DNA of 64,000 bases. It comes from Centroberyx gerrardi. Lineage: Eukaryota; Chordata; Actinopteri; Beryciformes; Berycidae. The DNA is taken from positions 8,500,001 through 8,564,000 of the forward strand of contig NC_136016.1 of assembly GCF_048128805.1 (NCBI RefSeq), read 5' to 3'. The translations under genes were made by a program, and so were the position numbers. Below are positions 38,501 through 58,100 of this stretch, in pieces (the first letter of the stretch is position 1; each line of letters opens with the position of its first letter). The notes under the pieces are model-generated. The model worked only from the letters and a program-made list of their open reading frames with translations, was not told where the DNA came from and did not search any database.

Positions 38501-38783
38501 TGCCCACAGCTCCAGTGACATCTAGAATTTTCTTTTTCTTCAGAATTCATGTTACTTGCTTTTAATTCAGTTTTTCAGAGTCTCTGAACAACCCTCTGTG
38601 TCCTCTTTGCAGCAAGCCACCATGAAGTTCCACTACTCCGTCCAGGAAGAGGCGGACTCCTGTCTGAGCGGCAGGTGGTCGTTCGACGACGTGCCCATGA
38701 AGCCGTTCAGGACGGTGATGCTGATCCCAGCAGACAGAATGCCTGCCATCATGGACAAACTCAAAGAATACCTCACTGTGTGA
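35542..38783 (+). CDS. bccip: BRCA2 and CDKN1A interacting protein (beta-type)
   Basis: Nuclear acidic protein that binds BRCA2 and p21 and acts in recombination repair, cell-cycle control and ribosome biogenesis (family knowledge). Exons: 35542-35682, 35881-35955, 36060-36140, 36261-36350, 36525-36712, 38014-38182, 38613-38783; 304 aa against 314-322 in human. The N-terminal 47 residues are highly acidic (runs such as DSGEEDSDASEEE). Then come EVIVDFEAHTISHNDFNGVK, the acidic EVPEDSDDEDNTDEVFGF segment, PTGLLLSERFINVPPQIALP-type core text and the end IMDKLKEYLTV. The C terminus is that of the beta isoform; no alpha-type last exon was seen. Start chosen at the first in-frame ATG, just after the GC box. 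A CA repeat lies in intron 4, and repeats fill introns 5 and 6. Confidence 0.97.
36361..36409. repeat. CA microsatellite in bccip intron 4
   Basis: About 24 CA units with one CG interruption, starting 10 bp after the exon 4 donor. Confidence 0.95.
36757..37330 (+). repeat. probable interspersed repeat in bccip intron 5
   Basis: The left end, TTAAAGGAAAAGTCCACCC, matches the start of a short repeat very common in teleost genomes (recalled as TTAAAGGAAYAGTTCACCC). No clean inverted copy of this end was found, so the right boundary is uncertain and the copy may be partial. Confidence 0.4.
38254..38471. mobile_element. MITE with about 22-bp terminal inverted repeats, bccip intron 6
   Basis: The left end is GAGCTCCATAGGTATTTGGAC. 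The right end, read in reverse complement, is GAGCTCCTTATGTATTTTGGAC, differing at a few positions by substitution and one extra T. The 218-bp element has no open frame of note, so it must be non-autonomous. An AAT/CAAT-like word flanks both ends, but a target-site duplication is not certain. Superfamily cannot be fixed from the ends alone. Confidence 0.8.
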
Positions 38784-41009
38784 ACCTCAGAATAAATTCA
38801 GACCGTGTGCACACACTCGAGACCAGTGGACTCGTGGAAATGGTTCAATACACTCAGAAAAGACTCAAAGAAATGGTTTAGGATTCCGTCATTAGTTACA
38901 GTAATACGGTTATCGTAAATCACTGGTAAACCATGTATAAGCTGTGTGTGGCAATGGTTTCCTATGTCAGTGGTTTTTTAAGATGCTTTTGCTCCAGTTT
39001 TTAAAAATTCCTGATACACCTCAGACACGATTTGAAAGAAAATCACCTGAGACCCTGTTAATACTGCAAAAAAAATATATTTACAATTGTGGTAGATCAG
39101 AACATGAATTTGTCTAAACATAACATTACATTAAATAGTCATGTTTTCTGCACAAAGAATTTTCTATATAACAAGGTTATAAAACAATACAATTAAACAT
39201 AACATTTCATTTTGTGTCTCTTGTGATTAAATGTGATTAAACAGACCATGCTAATACAGATGAGTCAGGCGAATCCAGTCTCGGAGCAGGTGCAGGAGGG
39301 ATGGAGGGGCATTTGTCTGTTAAGCCAATTACTGAATAGTAAGGCACTAAAGGGGCAACCGCAGATTCTCAGCATTCAAATATTATTCCTGTTTCCAAAG
39401 ATGGTGAAATCTATTTAACATAGTCTCCCATGTCCAGCTGTACAGCATGAACAAGGATGGATGGAGAAAGTGGCAGTAGCCTGGATGATGAGGGTATATT
39501 TTCAGGTTCAGATTTTTTTCATATTCAAATACAGATAAAACCATCCTGGGCTATAGGATTATAAATTCGTAGAGAGTGGTGTTCCCCTTCAAGTAGCACA
39601 GTACAGAGAAGTAAACCTAACAAGGGTCTAGGTTTCAGGGGGTTTCAATACAGATCAATGGCACCATCCAACCCTGCTCCTCAACTGACCCAATCGAATG
39701 AGAAAAAGCAGCAAGGGAAACAAGTAGAAAAACAATGTTAAGTGGTTCCATGTAAACTTATCCAGTGATAACACTCCAACACAATAAAACACCCATTGCT
39801 AGGAAAGTTAACATTTTGTGGGTCTACACTGTCTATGGAGCAGCTCCAGCTTTTTCTTAATGTCATTGGGAGTATTTACTAGCTTTGGTAGAAGTTGCTT
39901 TTCACAAATTTGTCTGTTCAGGACTAAGAATGAAGTGGTGTTCCATAAGTACATACACTAGAAATATGAATGGAGGACATTTCTAACAAGATATTTCTAC
40001 TGAAGGATTTGTGTAGCTCTTGGGCTACTGGTGATTGGTAAATGCATGGCACATTTGCATAATTTGACAATGGTTTGCTTTCTAGATCTGGTATCATGTC
40101 AACTCAAGACAACATCCTTCAGTCTCAATCCAGCTTCTCACGATACAAAGGACATCAACCTGAAGCAAGCATGACACCAACACCTCCAAAAGGACAGCGT
40201 GAAGAGGAGATGAGAGAAAAAGTGGGTGACAAATGACTTCTTCAGCAGCTTGTACATGCAGCAAAGGGCTAAACTGATCGTCTCCATCTTTTTGCATCTG
40301 CATCTCCCCTGTTCTGTCCACATTTGAATGCTTTGGTCCTGTTTTTCCCTCCTTCAATGAATAGCACAACATCCCTCAGTCTCCAGACCAGCCTCTCTGC
40401 TGCTCATTAAAGTGTAACGATCTAAACAGCCAATATGATACCAGCAGATCCCAAAAGGACAGCGTCGCTGCAGAGACTAGAGCAGAGATAGAAGAGACAA
40501 ACAGACACAAGACAACTTGAACTTTTTCAGAAGCTAGCCTTCACAGAAAAGGGCTAAACGGCACAAGGTTTCATTTTCTGAGTCTACACTTCTTTTCTTG
40601 CAACACCATGGGATGATCTGACCTTGGTTTGCTTGTTACATCTTGCAACATGTCAACACGTCAGACAACATCCATCTCAAAAGTCTTATCACCGACCCAA
40701 AAGGGCAGCATGTGACGGAGACTACCCACTATACTGGAATCCTCAGAACCTCCCAAGGTCAGAGCTGCCTAGTCACACATCTAACCCTTTTCACTCAGTG
40801 TGTTGTGTCATGACAGTGTAGATGTGGTAAACCGTAAACTCTGTCTACACATGACTATCTACACCAAAAAAAGCTTACAGCCATGTAATAAATTGACGCT
40901 AGAGTCTCTGGTTTGCACTACATAATAAACAGGCTAGTTATGAACACTGTACAAGCACATCCATTTGGCAATAGATAAAAGCCCAGATTTTCATATTTAT
41001 GATACCGGT
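38784..41009. other. bccip/dhx32 tail-to-tail interval
   Basis: Holds the 3' ends of both genes. AATAAA lies at 38,791-38,796, only 8 bp after the bccip stop; further ATTAAA words occur at about 39,132 and 39,192. The right half is taken up by a diverged tandem repeat (separate entry). No gene is seen; open frames here are short. Confidence 0.6.
40075..40740 (+). repeat. diverged tandem repeat, 2-3 units of about 260-300 bp
   Basis: The word ACAACATCC recurs at 40,109, 40,366 and 40,665. Copies of AAAAGGACAGCG (last copy AAAAGGGCAGCA) follow at about 40,188, 40,453 and 40,698, and AAAGGGCTAAAC follows the first two copies at about 40,263 and 40,548. The first two units share this order of landmarks with similar spacing; the third seems shortened. 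The sequence between landmarks has drifted strongly, so the duplication is old. Confidence 0.7.
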
Positions 41010-48548
<7,539 letters not shown>

Positions 48549-49151
48549 GACACGTATATCTGGAAATCCGGACGAGAGCGCAAAAGGTTTTTGGCAACGC
48601 TTCAGCTACAGTGTGTGTCCATCCAGATGTCAAGCGAATTTTGAACGACGTTTTTAAACATTGCAAAAAATGAAAAGATAATTAGTCGCGTTTCCATTCA
48701 GCCTTTATAATTCGATACAACATATCCTACTATCCTAAACGCAGTTTATGAATTTCCAATCCCGAATGACCCGCAAATCGGTCTTAACTGCCCAGCTGCT
48801 AAAATGCGACAGCTAAACTTATCTATTAACAGTATTTCGTCTCATTAAAGTAGTTTGTGAAGTTCGGAGTTTAGTTTCTCCCGTTCCGGGTTGGTTGGAG
48901 CGCAGGGCGCAGCGGTGCGTAATTATGAGCGGCGTGGCTCCACACGTGTATTGATTTGCATATAGTTGAGCACTGATCTAATCATAATCTCCCGGCAATC
49001 TAGTTACACCCTACGAGAAGAGAGTAAAAGTATATTTAGAAATTAGTAGGCTAAGTGTAATAATCATGCGTGAGCAAGTGAGGATATCCCCACCAGTGCA
49101 AGGAATAGACGATTTTCAGGGAATAGATCATCTTTAACAGGAATCTCCTTG
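48549..49151. promoter_or_regulatory. dhx32 upstream part of dhx32/fank1 promoter region
   Basis: The DNA before the dhx32 ATG contains a CpG-rich patch at about 48,878-48,945, with CCGTTCCGGG and repeated GCGC/GCGG words. No TATA box was found at a convincing distance. The start site is not resolved. Confidence 0.45.
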
Positions 49152-49715
49152 CACCAGTGTTGGGTGGGAACGTATTAATCAGTAACGCGTTACTTTTTTT
49201 TTTTTTTTTTTTTTTACCAGTAACGGATTACTATTTCAGTTTCAGTAACGATATTACATTTAGGCTACAAATTAAAAAAAACAAGTAAGACTGCTTTTGT
49301 TATTACCTCGTCAAATATCAGATTGAAGTTGAATTATCCAAAAATCGGACCCACTATTAACTTTCCTCATAATTAGTCGTCTTCCTCTCACCCTGTGCTA
49401 AAGTAGGCCGATAGTAATAGCAGAAAAGTTTACTTTCTCTGGGTGGAAGTAGTCCCACTTTGATTGATCCCACTGATTTTATTGAGCTAAATGATGACAA
49501 GAACATCGGACACCACCGCTGGAATATAGTGATAGGATGCAATCGCCAATATGAGGGGTAGCCTAGAGAAAAGTAGGTTAAAACTAAGCTATAACGAGTA
49601 GTGCAAATAATTACTGCTCTTACTGAGTAATTAAAGTAATTAGCCCACATTATGCTACTTCTGAAATGAATAACGACTAATTAATTATTTTTTAAGTAAC
49701 GAGCCCAACGCGGTG
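49152..49715. mobile_element. hAT-like non-autonomous element between dhx32 and fank1
   Basis: The left end CACCAGTGTTGGGT pairs with the right end GCCCAACGCGGTG as imperfect terminal inverted repeats. The CAGTGTTGGG...CCCAACACTG ends and the internal AGTAACGCGTTACT (its own reverse complement) are typical of hAT-type elements widespread in fish, from general knowledge. A T-run of about 20 follows the palindrome. The 98-codon minus-strand frame inside is not a transposase. No clear 8-bp target duplication was seen, so the copy is old or trimmed. Confidence 0.6.
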
Positions 49716-49773
49716 AGGAGCCTGGCTGTATTGTTTGCTCAAGTGAAAGTTTGCACATGTCGACTGTCCACCT

Positions 49774-49787
49774 GTTCCTATAGCAAC
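49774..49787 (+). promoter_or_regulatory. X-box-like site before fank1
   Basis: GTTCCTATAGCAAC agrees with the RFX X-box GTTGCCATGGCAAC at 11 of 14 positions, and its right half-site is intact. It lies 23 bp before the proposed fank1 ATG. RFX factors drive ciliary and spermatid genes, which suits fank1. Computed by eye. Confidence 0.4.
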
Positions 49788-49810
49788 AATCAACTAAAAC
49801 ACTGGACTGT

Positions 49811-52800
49811 ATGCTGGACACAGAGAGGAAGCTGCTGTGGAACACAGGAATGGAAGTTGAAAAGCAACATGGAATGATGCAATCTGCAATGGAGAGCCAA
49901 GGTAGACTACTGTGAATTTGTCTTTTTTTTTTTTTTCCAAGATATGATTTTCAGAGACTAGATGAGTAGGCTATTCTGTTGAACTTAATATGATCTGTTC
50001 CTTTGTTCCTGGTAAGGCTCCAGTGTTTCAAAAAGGCACCAGTTTATCAGACATATACGCCCTTTGCCAGGCAGTGCGACGTTACTTACACCTCCATGTG
50101 AAAGACAACCAGATTCTGTTGCAACAAAATAGTTGTAATGAGTCAAATCTAGAGTTTAATATATGTTACTAAGATTGTTAATACCTCCATAGATAATATT
50201 GGATGTAAGTAGCCTATACGAAAGGAAAGCAACATTTTATATTTCAGCCTATTTATAGAGGGTCATTGATTGAGCGCCTTGGTCTCAGATATCAAGTGCG
50301 CTATCCTCTCACCACTCTTAACAATAGCAGTGTAATCATGAAACCATCCTGGGTGAGGATGTACATTTTACCTGTTGCATTATTTCATAGGACTTTTAAA
50401 GCACCAGGGCTTAAGGGCATTTATGTAATGGGATGAGTTGATGTAATATCTTGTGAGCCATCTCAACCAGCAAGAGTAACCATGTCATATGGTTTCATAT
50501 TTCATCTGGTAATGCTTAGCCGATAGAAACTCAGTTTTGAACTAAATGTTCATTTAAATGTTGCATAAAGTGGTACTCCTGAAAGTGGGTGTTAGTGCAA
50601 TGGTATAGACACAGTTATGTGTTTCAAAAATGAGAAATGTATGAGAAGTGCATGCTTGAGATGTATAACTTTGCTTAACTGTATGTTCTGTAAGACATTA
50701 GTGCAGGTAGGTATTAAGATTATGCACCTGTCTTGTATTTACATGAGTAAGTTAACTGTGGTCCATCAGTCAAACCCTCAGCACTCCAAATGATCCTGAA
50801 ACACTTCCTTGTTTGCTCAGCTATGCCCTCTAGTGGCTCTCTGATACAACTGGAGAGAAATGAGTGAAACTGGTTAACAGCTCACCCACTCAACCCCACA
50901 GGTGCTCTAGTGGTCGGGAGAGTGAACCACCATACTATAGAACTGAGCTGGGACAGTAAGGAGAACGCGGCCCGCCTGGGACCTCCTGAAACCTGGACCC
51001 TGTTCACTCTGGAGGAGAAGGACCCGAAAAAACACGCAATTCTAACTATCTATGTGTGAGTAAAACATAAGCCCAGTGACTCTTTTATATAACAGTCCAA
51101 GTGTTTCTGGCAGTATCATGACAGCATTGATAATGATTCTGTTTTCTTCTTGTTTCAAGTGGATATGGAACAAAGTTCACAGTGGAAGGGCTAGAGCCAA
51201 ACACCTTGTATAGATTCAGACTGAAGACTTGCCATCTTACAGGAGAAATAGTCTACGGCCAAGAGATATCTATTTGGACTACAAGTATGCATCCCCTACA
51301 TGATGATGGACTGTAAATGTTAATTTCAATCGAGTCAGTCTCTAATACCTCAACACTATCTCTTTGGACAATACTGTGTGGCATTGCTTTTTTTTTTCCA
51401 GAGGAACCACTAAACGGGAAAAACCTGCATCAGGCTGTCAGCTTCAACAATGAAGATGAGCTGACTAGAATTCTAGGCATGGAGTAAGCCTGTCTGCGAC
51501 TCTTCTCCCAGTTCATCATAATGTATAATACCATGAGAGGATTTATCTTTCATGTTGGCTTATAACTAGCATATTCCAAGTGAAGGGGAAGTGATTTCCC
51601 GTTTTTGCCCTCTTCTTGATAGCACTATAGATGTCAATGTTCCAGACCAATTGGGCTTCACCCCTCTGATGGTGGCAGCAATGAGAGGATTTTACAGGTA
51701 AATATCATAAAGACACTGTAAATATCATAAAGAGACCACTGCACTCAGACTGATCATTGCATTATCCTGACAATAGGTTAGAATATTGAAAAAAAATGGG
51801 GTCGCACTTTTGAACTGACTAATAACCGCACTCCCGTTTTAGTTTGGTTGATATACTGGTGCAGAATGGAGCAGAGGTGAACATGAAGAACAGTAGTGGG
51901 AAAGACAGGTATAAGCATGTTTTGTAACCCTTCCTCAGTGCTATAATACCCATTTGTACATTTTAATTTGGTAATGTGATGTTTGTCTCTGTGTGTGGAC
52001 AGCCTGATGTTGGCCTGCTTCTGTGGCCACCTGGACATTGTGAGGTACCTCAGACAGTCTGGGGCTTTGTGGACGTCCCGGGACAAAGCTGGATGCACCG
52101 CCCTCCACTGGGCTGTAGATGGCAGTCATCTACCTGTCATCCAACACATGATAGAGGATAACTGTCAGGTAAGAAGTCATTTCAACAAACCCTAAAGGCT
52201 TTGTTGAATGTCTTGCGTAGGCTTTGTTTTTGCTAGACAGATTGGTAATAAGAATGAAGTCTGATATTGATTGATTGATTGATTGGTTGATGAATAGGAA
52301 ATGTGTTATCCCCCGTCTCTCAGGTTGATGTGAAAGAAAGTGTGTCTGGCTGGACGCCCCTCATGAGAGTGTCAGCAGTCACCGGTAATGCTGAGGTGGC
52401 CTCCCTCCTGCTCAGGGCCGGGGCCGACGTCAATGTCAGGGACAGGGACGGAAAGACGCCGCTAATGGTAAAAGACATAACATTTAATACGTTTCCAATG
52501 TGAGATCTCATTAAAGAAGCTGGCGTGATGTCTGCCTTTTTAGATTGCAGTATTGAACAACCATGAAGACCTTGTCAAATTGCTTTTAGAGAACGGCGCA
52601 GACCGCCTTGTTAAAAATGAGGTAATATGCTACAGCTCTCAGTTTTGAATGGGGAAATCAATAACATATTTCAGACCCCTCTGAAAATAATGACTACTGT
52701 AAAATGTGAAATTACCTTTGTGTTTCTGTCCTATCAGGGACAATATTCAGTCTTCTTTCTGTTCGCAGTTCGGCTCAAGCGCGAAAGAAATGGCGAAAGC

Positions 52801-52939
52801 TTTTGAGAGAAAGGTGAAATTTGTAGATATATTCATCATTCGTGGTTTTGAAATTTCATATGTAGGGCATAAGCAAGTATCTGTATCTGTTTTTCCACAG
52901 AGTATCATGCAACTGCTGGAGGGAAAAAGCCAAGTGTAA
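49811..52939 (+). CDS. fank1: fibronectin type III and ankyrin repeat protein 1
   Basis: Testis- and cilium-linked protein with one FN3 domain and a C-terminal ankyrin array. Exons: 49811-49901, 50902-51055, 51160-51284, 51402-51483, 51623-51697, 51843-51908, 52003-52168, 52324-52467, 52544-52621, 52769-52813, 52901-52939; 354 aa. FN3 spans about residues 31-125 ([14 protein letters not shown] to [11 protein letters not shown]). Ankyrin repeats follow: [83 protein letters not shown]. The start is the first ATG after an in-frame TAG; internal ATGs at 49,850 or 49,874 are possible, and the N terminus is the least sure part. Every junction keeps frame. Confidence 0.94.
50824..50837. promoter_or_regulatory. 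CTCF-like core in fank1 intron 1
   Basis: TGCCCTCTAGTGGC matches the core of the vertebrate CTCF motif (reverse complement GCCACTAGAGGGCA). It lies 65 bp before exon 2. Single-motif evidence only. Confidence 0.4.
52259..52294 (+). repeat. GATT tetranucleotide repeat in fank1 intron 7
   Basis: Five or six GATT units with variants, just before exon 8. Confidence 0.8.
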
Positions 52940-55179
52940 CAGAAAAATACAGATTTTGCTGTATGCAGATTGTGTTGTGTGCTATTTTAACATTCAAAAG
53001 TGCATTCATTTTTTGAAACATTAATCTTCTCACGCAATTGATCTTTTCACTGTGTTCAGCCAGTCTTGCTGAAAACATGCACCCAGTCTGAGTATTGAGC
53101 AAAAGGATCAATGAGACAAATGTTTTTTCAGTGTTTGATAAACAATTTTACTAATACTGCTTGAGTGCCCAAAATGCCATGGACAGACATCGACACTTTG
53201 AGTGTTTTCTTTACATATGATGTATCAAATAATCATACAAAAAGCATTCTCCATGAAAATGTGTTCACCGGTAACACAGCAGACAAGGAACATAAGGACA
53301 TACAGTCAGGGGACTGGACACTAATACTGATGTAACTACTACTACATGAGCACATGGCATTGAAATAGCAAAGTAAACAAATTAATGTAAAACTAGTGCA
53401 TCATTAAAAAGATAACGGTATCAAAAGTAACGTAATTATTTAACATTGGATTTCTGTGTTATAACTCACAGAAATACTAGATGGACATCACAAATCATGT
53501 CTGTTCTCAGCCTAGATATTTGTGAACAAGGTCTGTGCTTAAAGGAAGTGTTGCTCTATGTGAATGTACATGCTGCACTGCAATCAAGTAAAACAATAAT
53601 GCTGCAAAAACAATGGAATACAATAAAAGATTACCACATGTTGATTTATGTAAGACTTTGTATCTGACATGTAGAATGGTTTGAAAGACTGTTCTGGACA
53701 GATACTCAATAGTAAAAAGTTAAAAAAGGAAATAGAAAATGAATAACTGCTGCACATTTCTCTACAATCAGCCATGGGAGTCAAGTTCTGGATGTTTGCT
53801 GGCTCGGCACACACTGAATAACCACTAAACTTCATTTCATGGGCAGGAAGAGATCGAGAATTGCTTCCTCGTCAAGTGAATCGCTCTCTTCCCCTTAGAG
53901 AAAAGCTAACCTTGTTGGTTCAATATCCACACATTAACCCCCCCCCCCCCAACCAGGCACTGGCTGTCTGCACATGGGTACCTCCATAAAGTTTATTTGG
54001 CCTCAATGGCTGCCGGCTTGTAAGAATTTCGTTAGTGATCCCATGATTCAATCACGGAATTTCACAAAGAGCCCTCGGTGCATACAGGCAGAGAGGGAAA
54101 TATCCAAAGCACACATGACCTTTAGCGGAGCAATATTTCAGAGTAGTGAAGTCTCTCTGAGGGATGAAGGCTTCCTTGATCTCAGCCCATTTCAGATCCA
54201 TGTTCAGTTCACATCTCGGTCCCCAGGTCCCTCGACTGAGCTGCCTGGGTCTCGTTAAATGAAAGATGATGAATCAGTGACATTCGTAATGTTGCACAAT
54301 TCCGCCGGTTACCTTTCCCCAATCTGAATGAAGGGAAACGGAGCTAAATCTCAGCTGGCTGGACAGAGCTGCACCACTCCTTCCAGTAACTGCACAACAC
54401 TGCAGATGTAATCATGTGTTGACAACCACATCGCAGGGCTTTTGCATTAACACCGTGGCAGGACTTGCCTATGCTCTTTCCCCTTTGGTTGTTTCAAGCT
54501 TTGCCTGGCTCGAGACCGCTCAGAGTCACTCCAGACAGCATGGCCCTTTTACAAAAACTGTCTCCATCCATCAAATCTATTGAGCCCTAAATTGACTAGA
54601 AGTGTTCTTTCAAAGACCCGACTGGAGTGGGCGAAAGTGTTGGAATACGAGGCCTCTGCTCTGCAAAAGAGCAATCCTCTGTCATTGCACATTATGCTTC
54701 ATTCAGCTCATTCAGCTCTTCTGCAAGCATATAAAACAATCCTATCATGGAAAGGGTTCCCTTCATCATAAATGCAGTTCCTTTAACACAAAATTGTCTG
54801 TACATCACAATTTCACAGATTTTAAAGATTGGCTTCTTTTCTTTTTCTCCCCCTGCTGTCCTCAATACAGATCAGCTGATGTGGAAAATTGGAACCAATT
54901 GCAAAATGAATGCAAACAACAAATTAAAAATTCTAAGTTGCTACCATAAAAGTAAAAGTGTCTGGCACAGTGCACTGTGTGGCAATAAATACAGAATATA
55001 AATACTTTACATGTACCTGAGCTCAGACTCATAGCACCATTCAGAGACAGAGCACCAAGGGGACACGGCAGGTCTCCTTATTCAAAACTCAGAGAAGCCA
55101 CCATCTTTTAAGGTTTTCAGAGTTTTCATAGTGCAAATTGTAATGTCGTATCGCAACAATGTCCCTTCTGGGCCAAGTC
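52940..55179. other. fank1/adam12 tail-to-tail interval
   Basis: Holds the 3' untranslated regions of both genes. On the plus strand AATAAA occurs near 53,622 (a possible fank1 signal). On the minus strand AATAAA lies near 53,985-53,990 (a possible adam12 signal, giving a 3' UTR of about 1.2 kb). A run of about 14 C residues lies at about 53,938-53,951. No further gene is seen. Confidence 0.55.
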
Positions 55180-58100
55180 TCAGCTGCTGTACTTGACGTT
55201 GGCAATTATGCGAGGCTTTGGTAGTGTTGGAGGTTGCTTGGCAATGGGTCTGGAGGGGAGAGGAAAGAGATATTGAAGATAAATGAAGTATACCAGGTTT
55301 GTGTCAGCGTAAGATGCACCTCATATTGTTTAATTTAATTAACCTAATGAGATGAAGGCTGGGTCTTACCTGTTGGGGTGTGGGATGGGGCGTACAGGTC
55401 TGGGTACACCAGGGATTGCTGCAGGGCCACAGACAGCAGAGGAGCCTTGCAGCAAAGCGTGACCTTGCAGCACAGAGGGACTCCGAACCAGACGAGAGCT
55501 CCTTCCCAGCGGGTCGGCAGGGAGAGGCTTCTGGGGCGGGCTGGGCTTCTCCAGCTCCTGACAGGGGACAGACAAGACACATGCTCATAATAACTGAGAA
55601 GCACCACCAGGTGGCAGTCAAAGTCAGCCAATCGCAGCTCGGGTCTGCTGGTTGTGTCCTCGTCGTTCAGTCATCATGGCAGCCCTGCCCATATGACTCG
55701 CGATGGGAAGAGCCGTCATGTGGTTCTAATCTTCTCTGCGAGGATGAGGTCATGATAAACGCCTGCTACCTACTCTCCATCTGGACTCCATTCACTTCCT
55801 CCTCTCCTCCCAGGCTGGAGAGAAGCCTCCTCAAACATCTCAGGAAGAAAGGAGCCAAGCAGCAGAACCTCAGAGATCGCCCATGGACTGCTATTCCAAA
55901 TATCATTCCTTTCGCAACCTCAAACTTGAAGCCCTAATTCATTGTTTCTATTAAAAACCTTCATGCTCCATTGAGAGGCCTCTTTATGCCATCCATAAAG
56001 TCATTAACACAGGTTATGTCTCCCCTTTGCATCCATAATGTCAAGAGCCGTGAGAAGCTTCACATTTGAAGCACTGCTACTAATTCATAACATTCACAGC
56101 CAATACCGTCATGCAAGGGGGGGATTTGAGCTCCATCCAAAAACATCAGAACAGTATCAAATGGTAGTAAAATCAAATGCCGGCAAAGGCAAGAACACGT
56201 TTGATCGGGTGCATGATTAATAGGCACAAAACTCTGAAATAAAAGTAAAAGTTTAGCATGGTTTCAGCTGAGAATAACGAAGTCCATATCTCACAAATCC
56301 AAGCCTGCCTTTAACTAAATAGCTCCAGTCAATCAGGTTAAACGCTCCCACTGGACAATGCTTCCTTGCCCCCCTGCAGAGAGCTTTCCGCCGGGCAAAA
56401 AAACACACTCCAGCTTGGTCAGCCTGTCTGGAGCTGCCAAGCAGCTGCTAAAGATACTGGCGGTGAGTCTGCTGCCAACAGGCATCACTTTCACTTTCAC
56501 ACTTTCACATTAAATAGCAACAGCTGAGAGGGAAGACTCACTTCCTCAATGCAAAACATTGGCATGGGCTACTATTCACCTGTTGTAAAGGTGTATGAAA
56601 ACCAAGATCCTTAGGTGGAACATAATGGAAGCAAAGTTCACTTGAAATGAAAAACACATCTCACAGTACAATTCTTATCCATCATATGCTCATTATTTTT
56701 ATTAGCTCCTTAACAGCGCTGTATTTGAAAAATCCTCTAGCAGTCCTCCTCTGTGATCCCGCCCATTAATCTGGACAAGAGGAGAATGTTATTAGCTCTT
56801 TAACACACTTCTAATTAGCCTGATACTGGTGCGGCGTGGTGTTGACCTCTGCTCCTCAGCGGTGTCAGCTTCCCTGCCGTCCCTGGGGCTGGACTATGAT
56901 CCTTGACATAAATTACAGTCAACTTTCAGGGGGAGCTCACTGCTGATCTCAGGCTTCTAATGCAAAGCCTCTTTGTAGGTGTCACTCACATTTGATTCTG
57001 TTTTTTCTCCCTCTGGTTGTGTATTTCTCGCTTGTTTGCACTTTCTTTCACTCACCTCCTCATTATCTCTCGCCTCTCTGTCTCTGTCTCTCTTTGCCTT
57101 TCTCTCTTTTTCACCCCATTTCTCTCTCTCTCTCTCTCATTCTCCCCCCTCCCTCGTCCACAGGGGACAAGTCAAACCGGATTAAAGGCAAATAAGAGCC
57201 TTGGAGAATCACTGAGTTAGTGGGATTAATCACCAGGAACCCCTGGCTTTCACCTCGCCTCAACTTTGACAGCCTCCAATGCCATAGCTGAACTCTATGG
57301 AATACTACTGGCAGCAAGTTTACCACCCTGTGATATTGGACCGGCTTACACACGCCAATTGGCGTTTCATCTTCTCCATGCTCCCCTCCACAAGGCTGGC
57401 TCCATTTTCATTATTTATGCGGTTGGCTTATATTATAGGATTGAAGTCTCGCTCGGATGACGCTAGCTCCTGGGTTAACCTCACTATTTTATGAGGCTAT
57501 GCGTAACTGTCAACACGCATATACTTTTATAGGACACCAAAGAACCATGAAAAGGGTCCACATCACAACACCAATCTGAAGGTGCAGTGAACAACATCAA
57601 TTCCCTGTTTAGGTATTATAGGCTCTAGTAGTCAGTAAAAGCTCCCTGGACCCACCGGAGAAATTACAGTGACTAACAGCACCAAGTAAAATGTTTCCAC
57701 CTCTGTAAATGGAGGTGCAGCGAACAGGGAGTTCACTCACCATGACCATCCTGCAGGAGTTATGGCGTGGCGCACTGCGGAACGACGCCCCCCTGGGAGG
57801 GACGTGGATGTGGGGCGGCGGAGCCCGGTGGGGCGGAGGGGCCGGGGGCCTCGGCTGCCCGGGGCCCAGTCCAGGGACAGGAGAGAGGGACAAGGTGAGA
57901 GAAAGAGGGACTGGGTGGCTGAGGTGAACTGGAGGGCACTGGGGCAGTCTGCGCAGGCTGTGGGAGGGGTAGGGGGCCGGCGGGAGCAGAACCTCTGGCC
58001 CCCGGTGAGGAGGCTGTGGAAAGATGAGAGACAGAAGAGTCAGAAAAAAAACAAACCGCGGGACCGTCTGCTTCCCATCAGAAACAGTCATGTTAACCTC

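Noticed and set aside
55380-55937. 185-codon plus-strand open frame
   Set aside because: It is a shadow of the adam12 penultimate exon on the opposite strand extended into the intron; no splice or start evidence.
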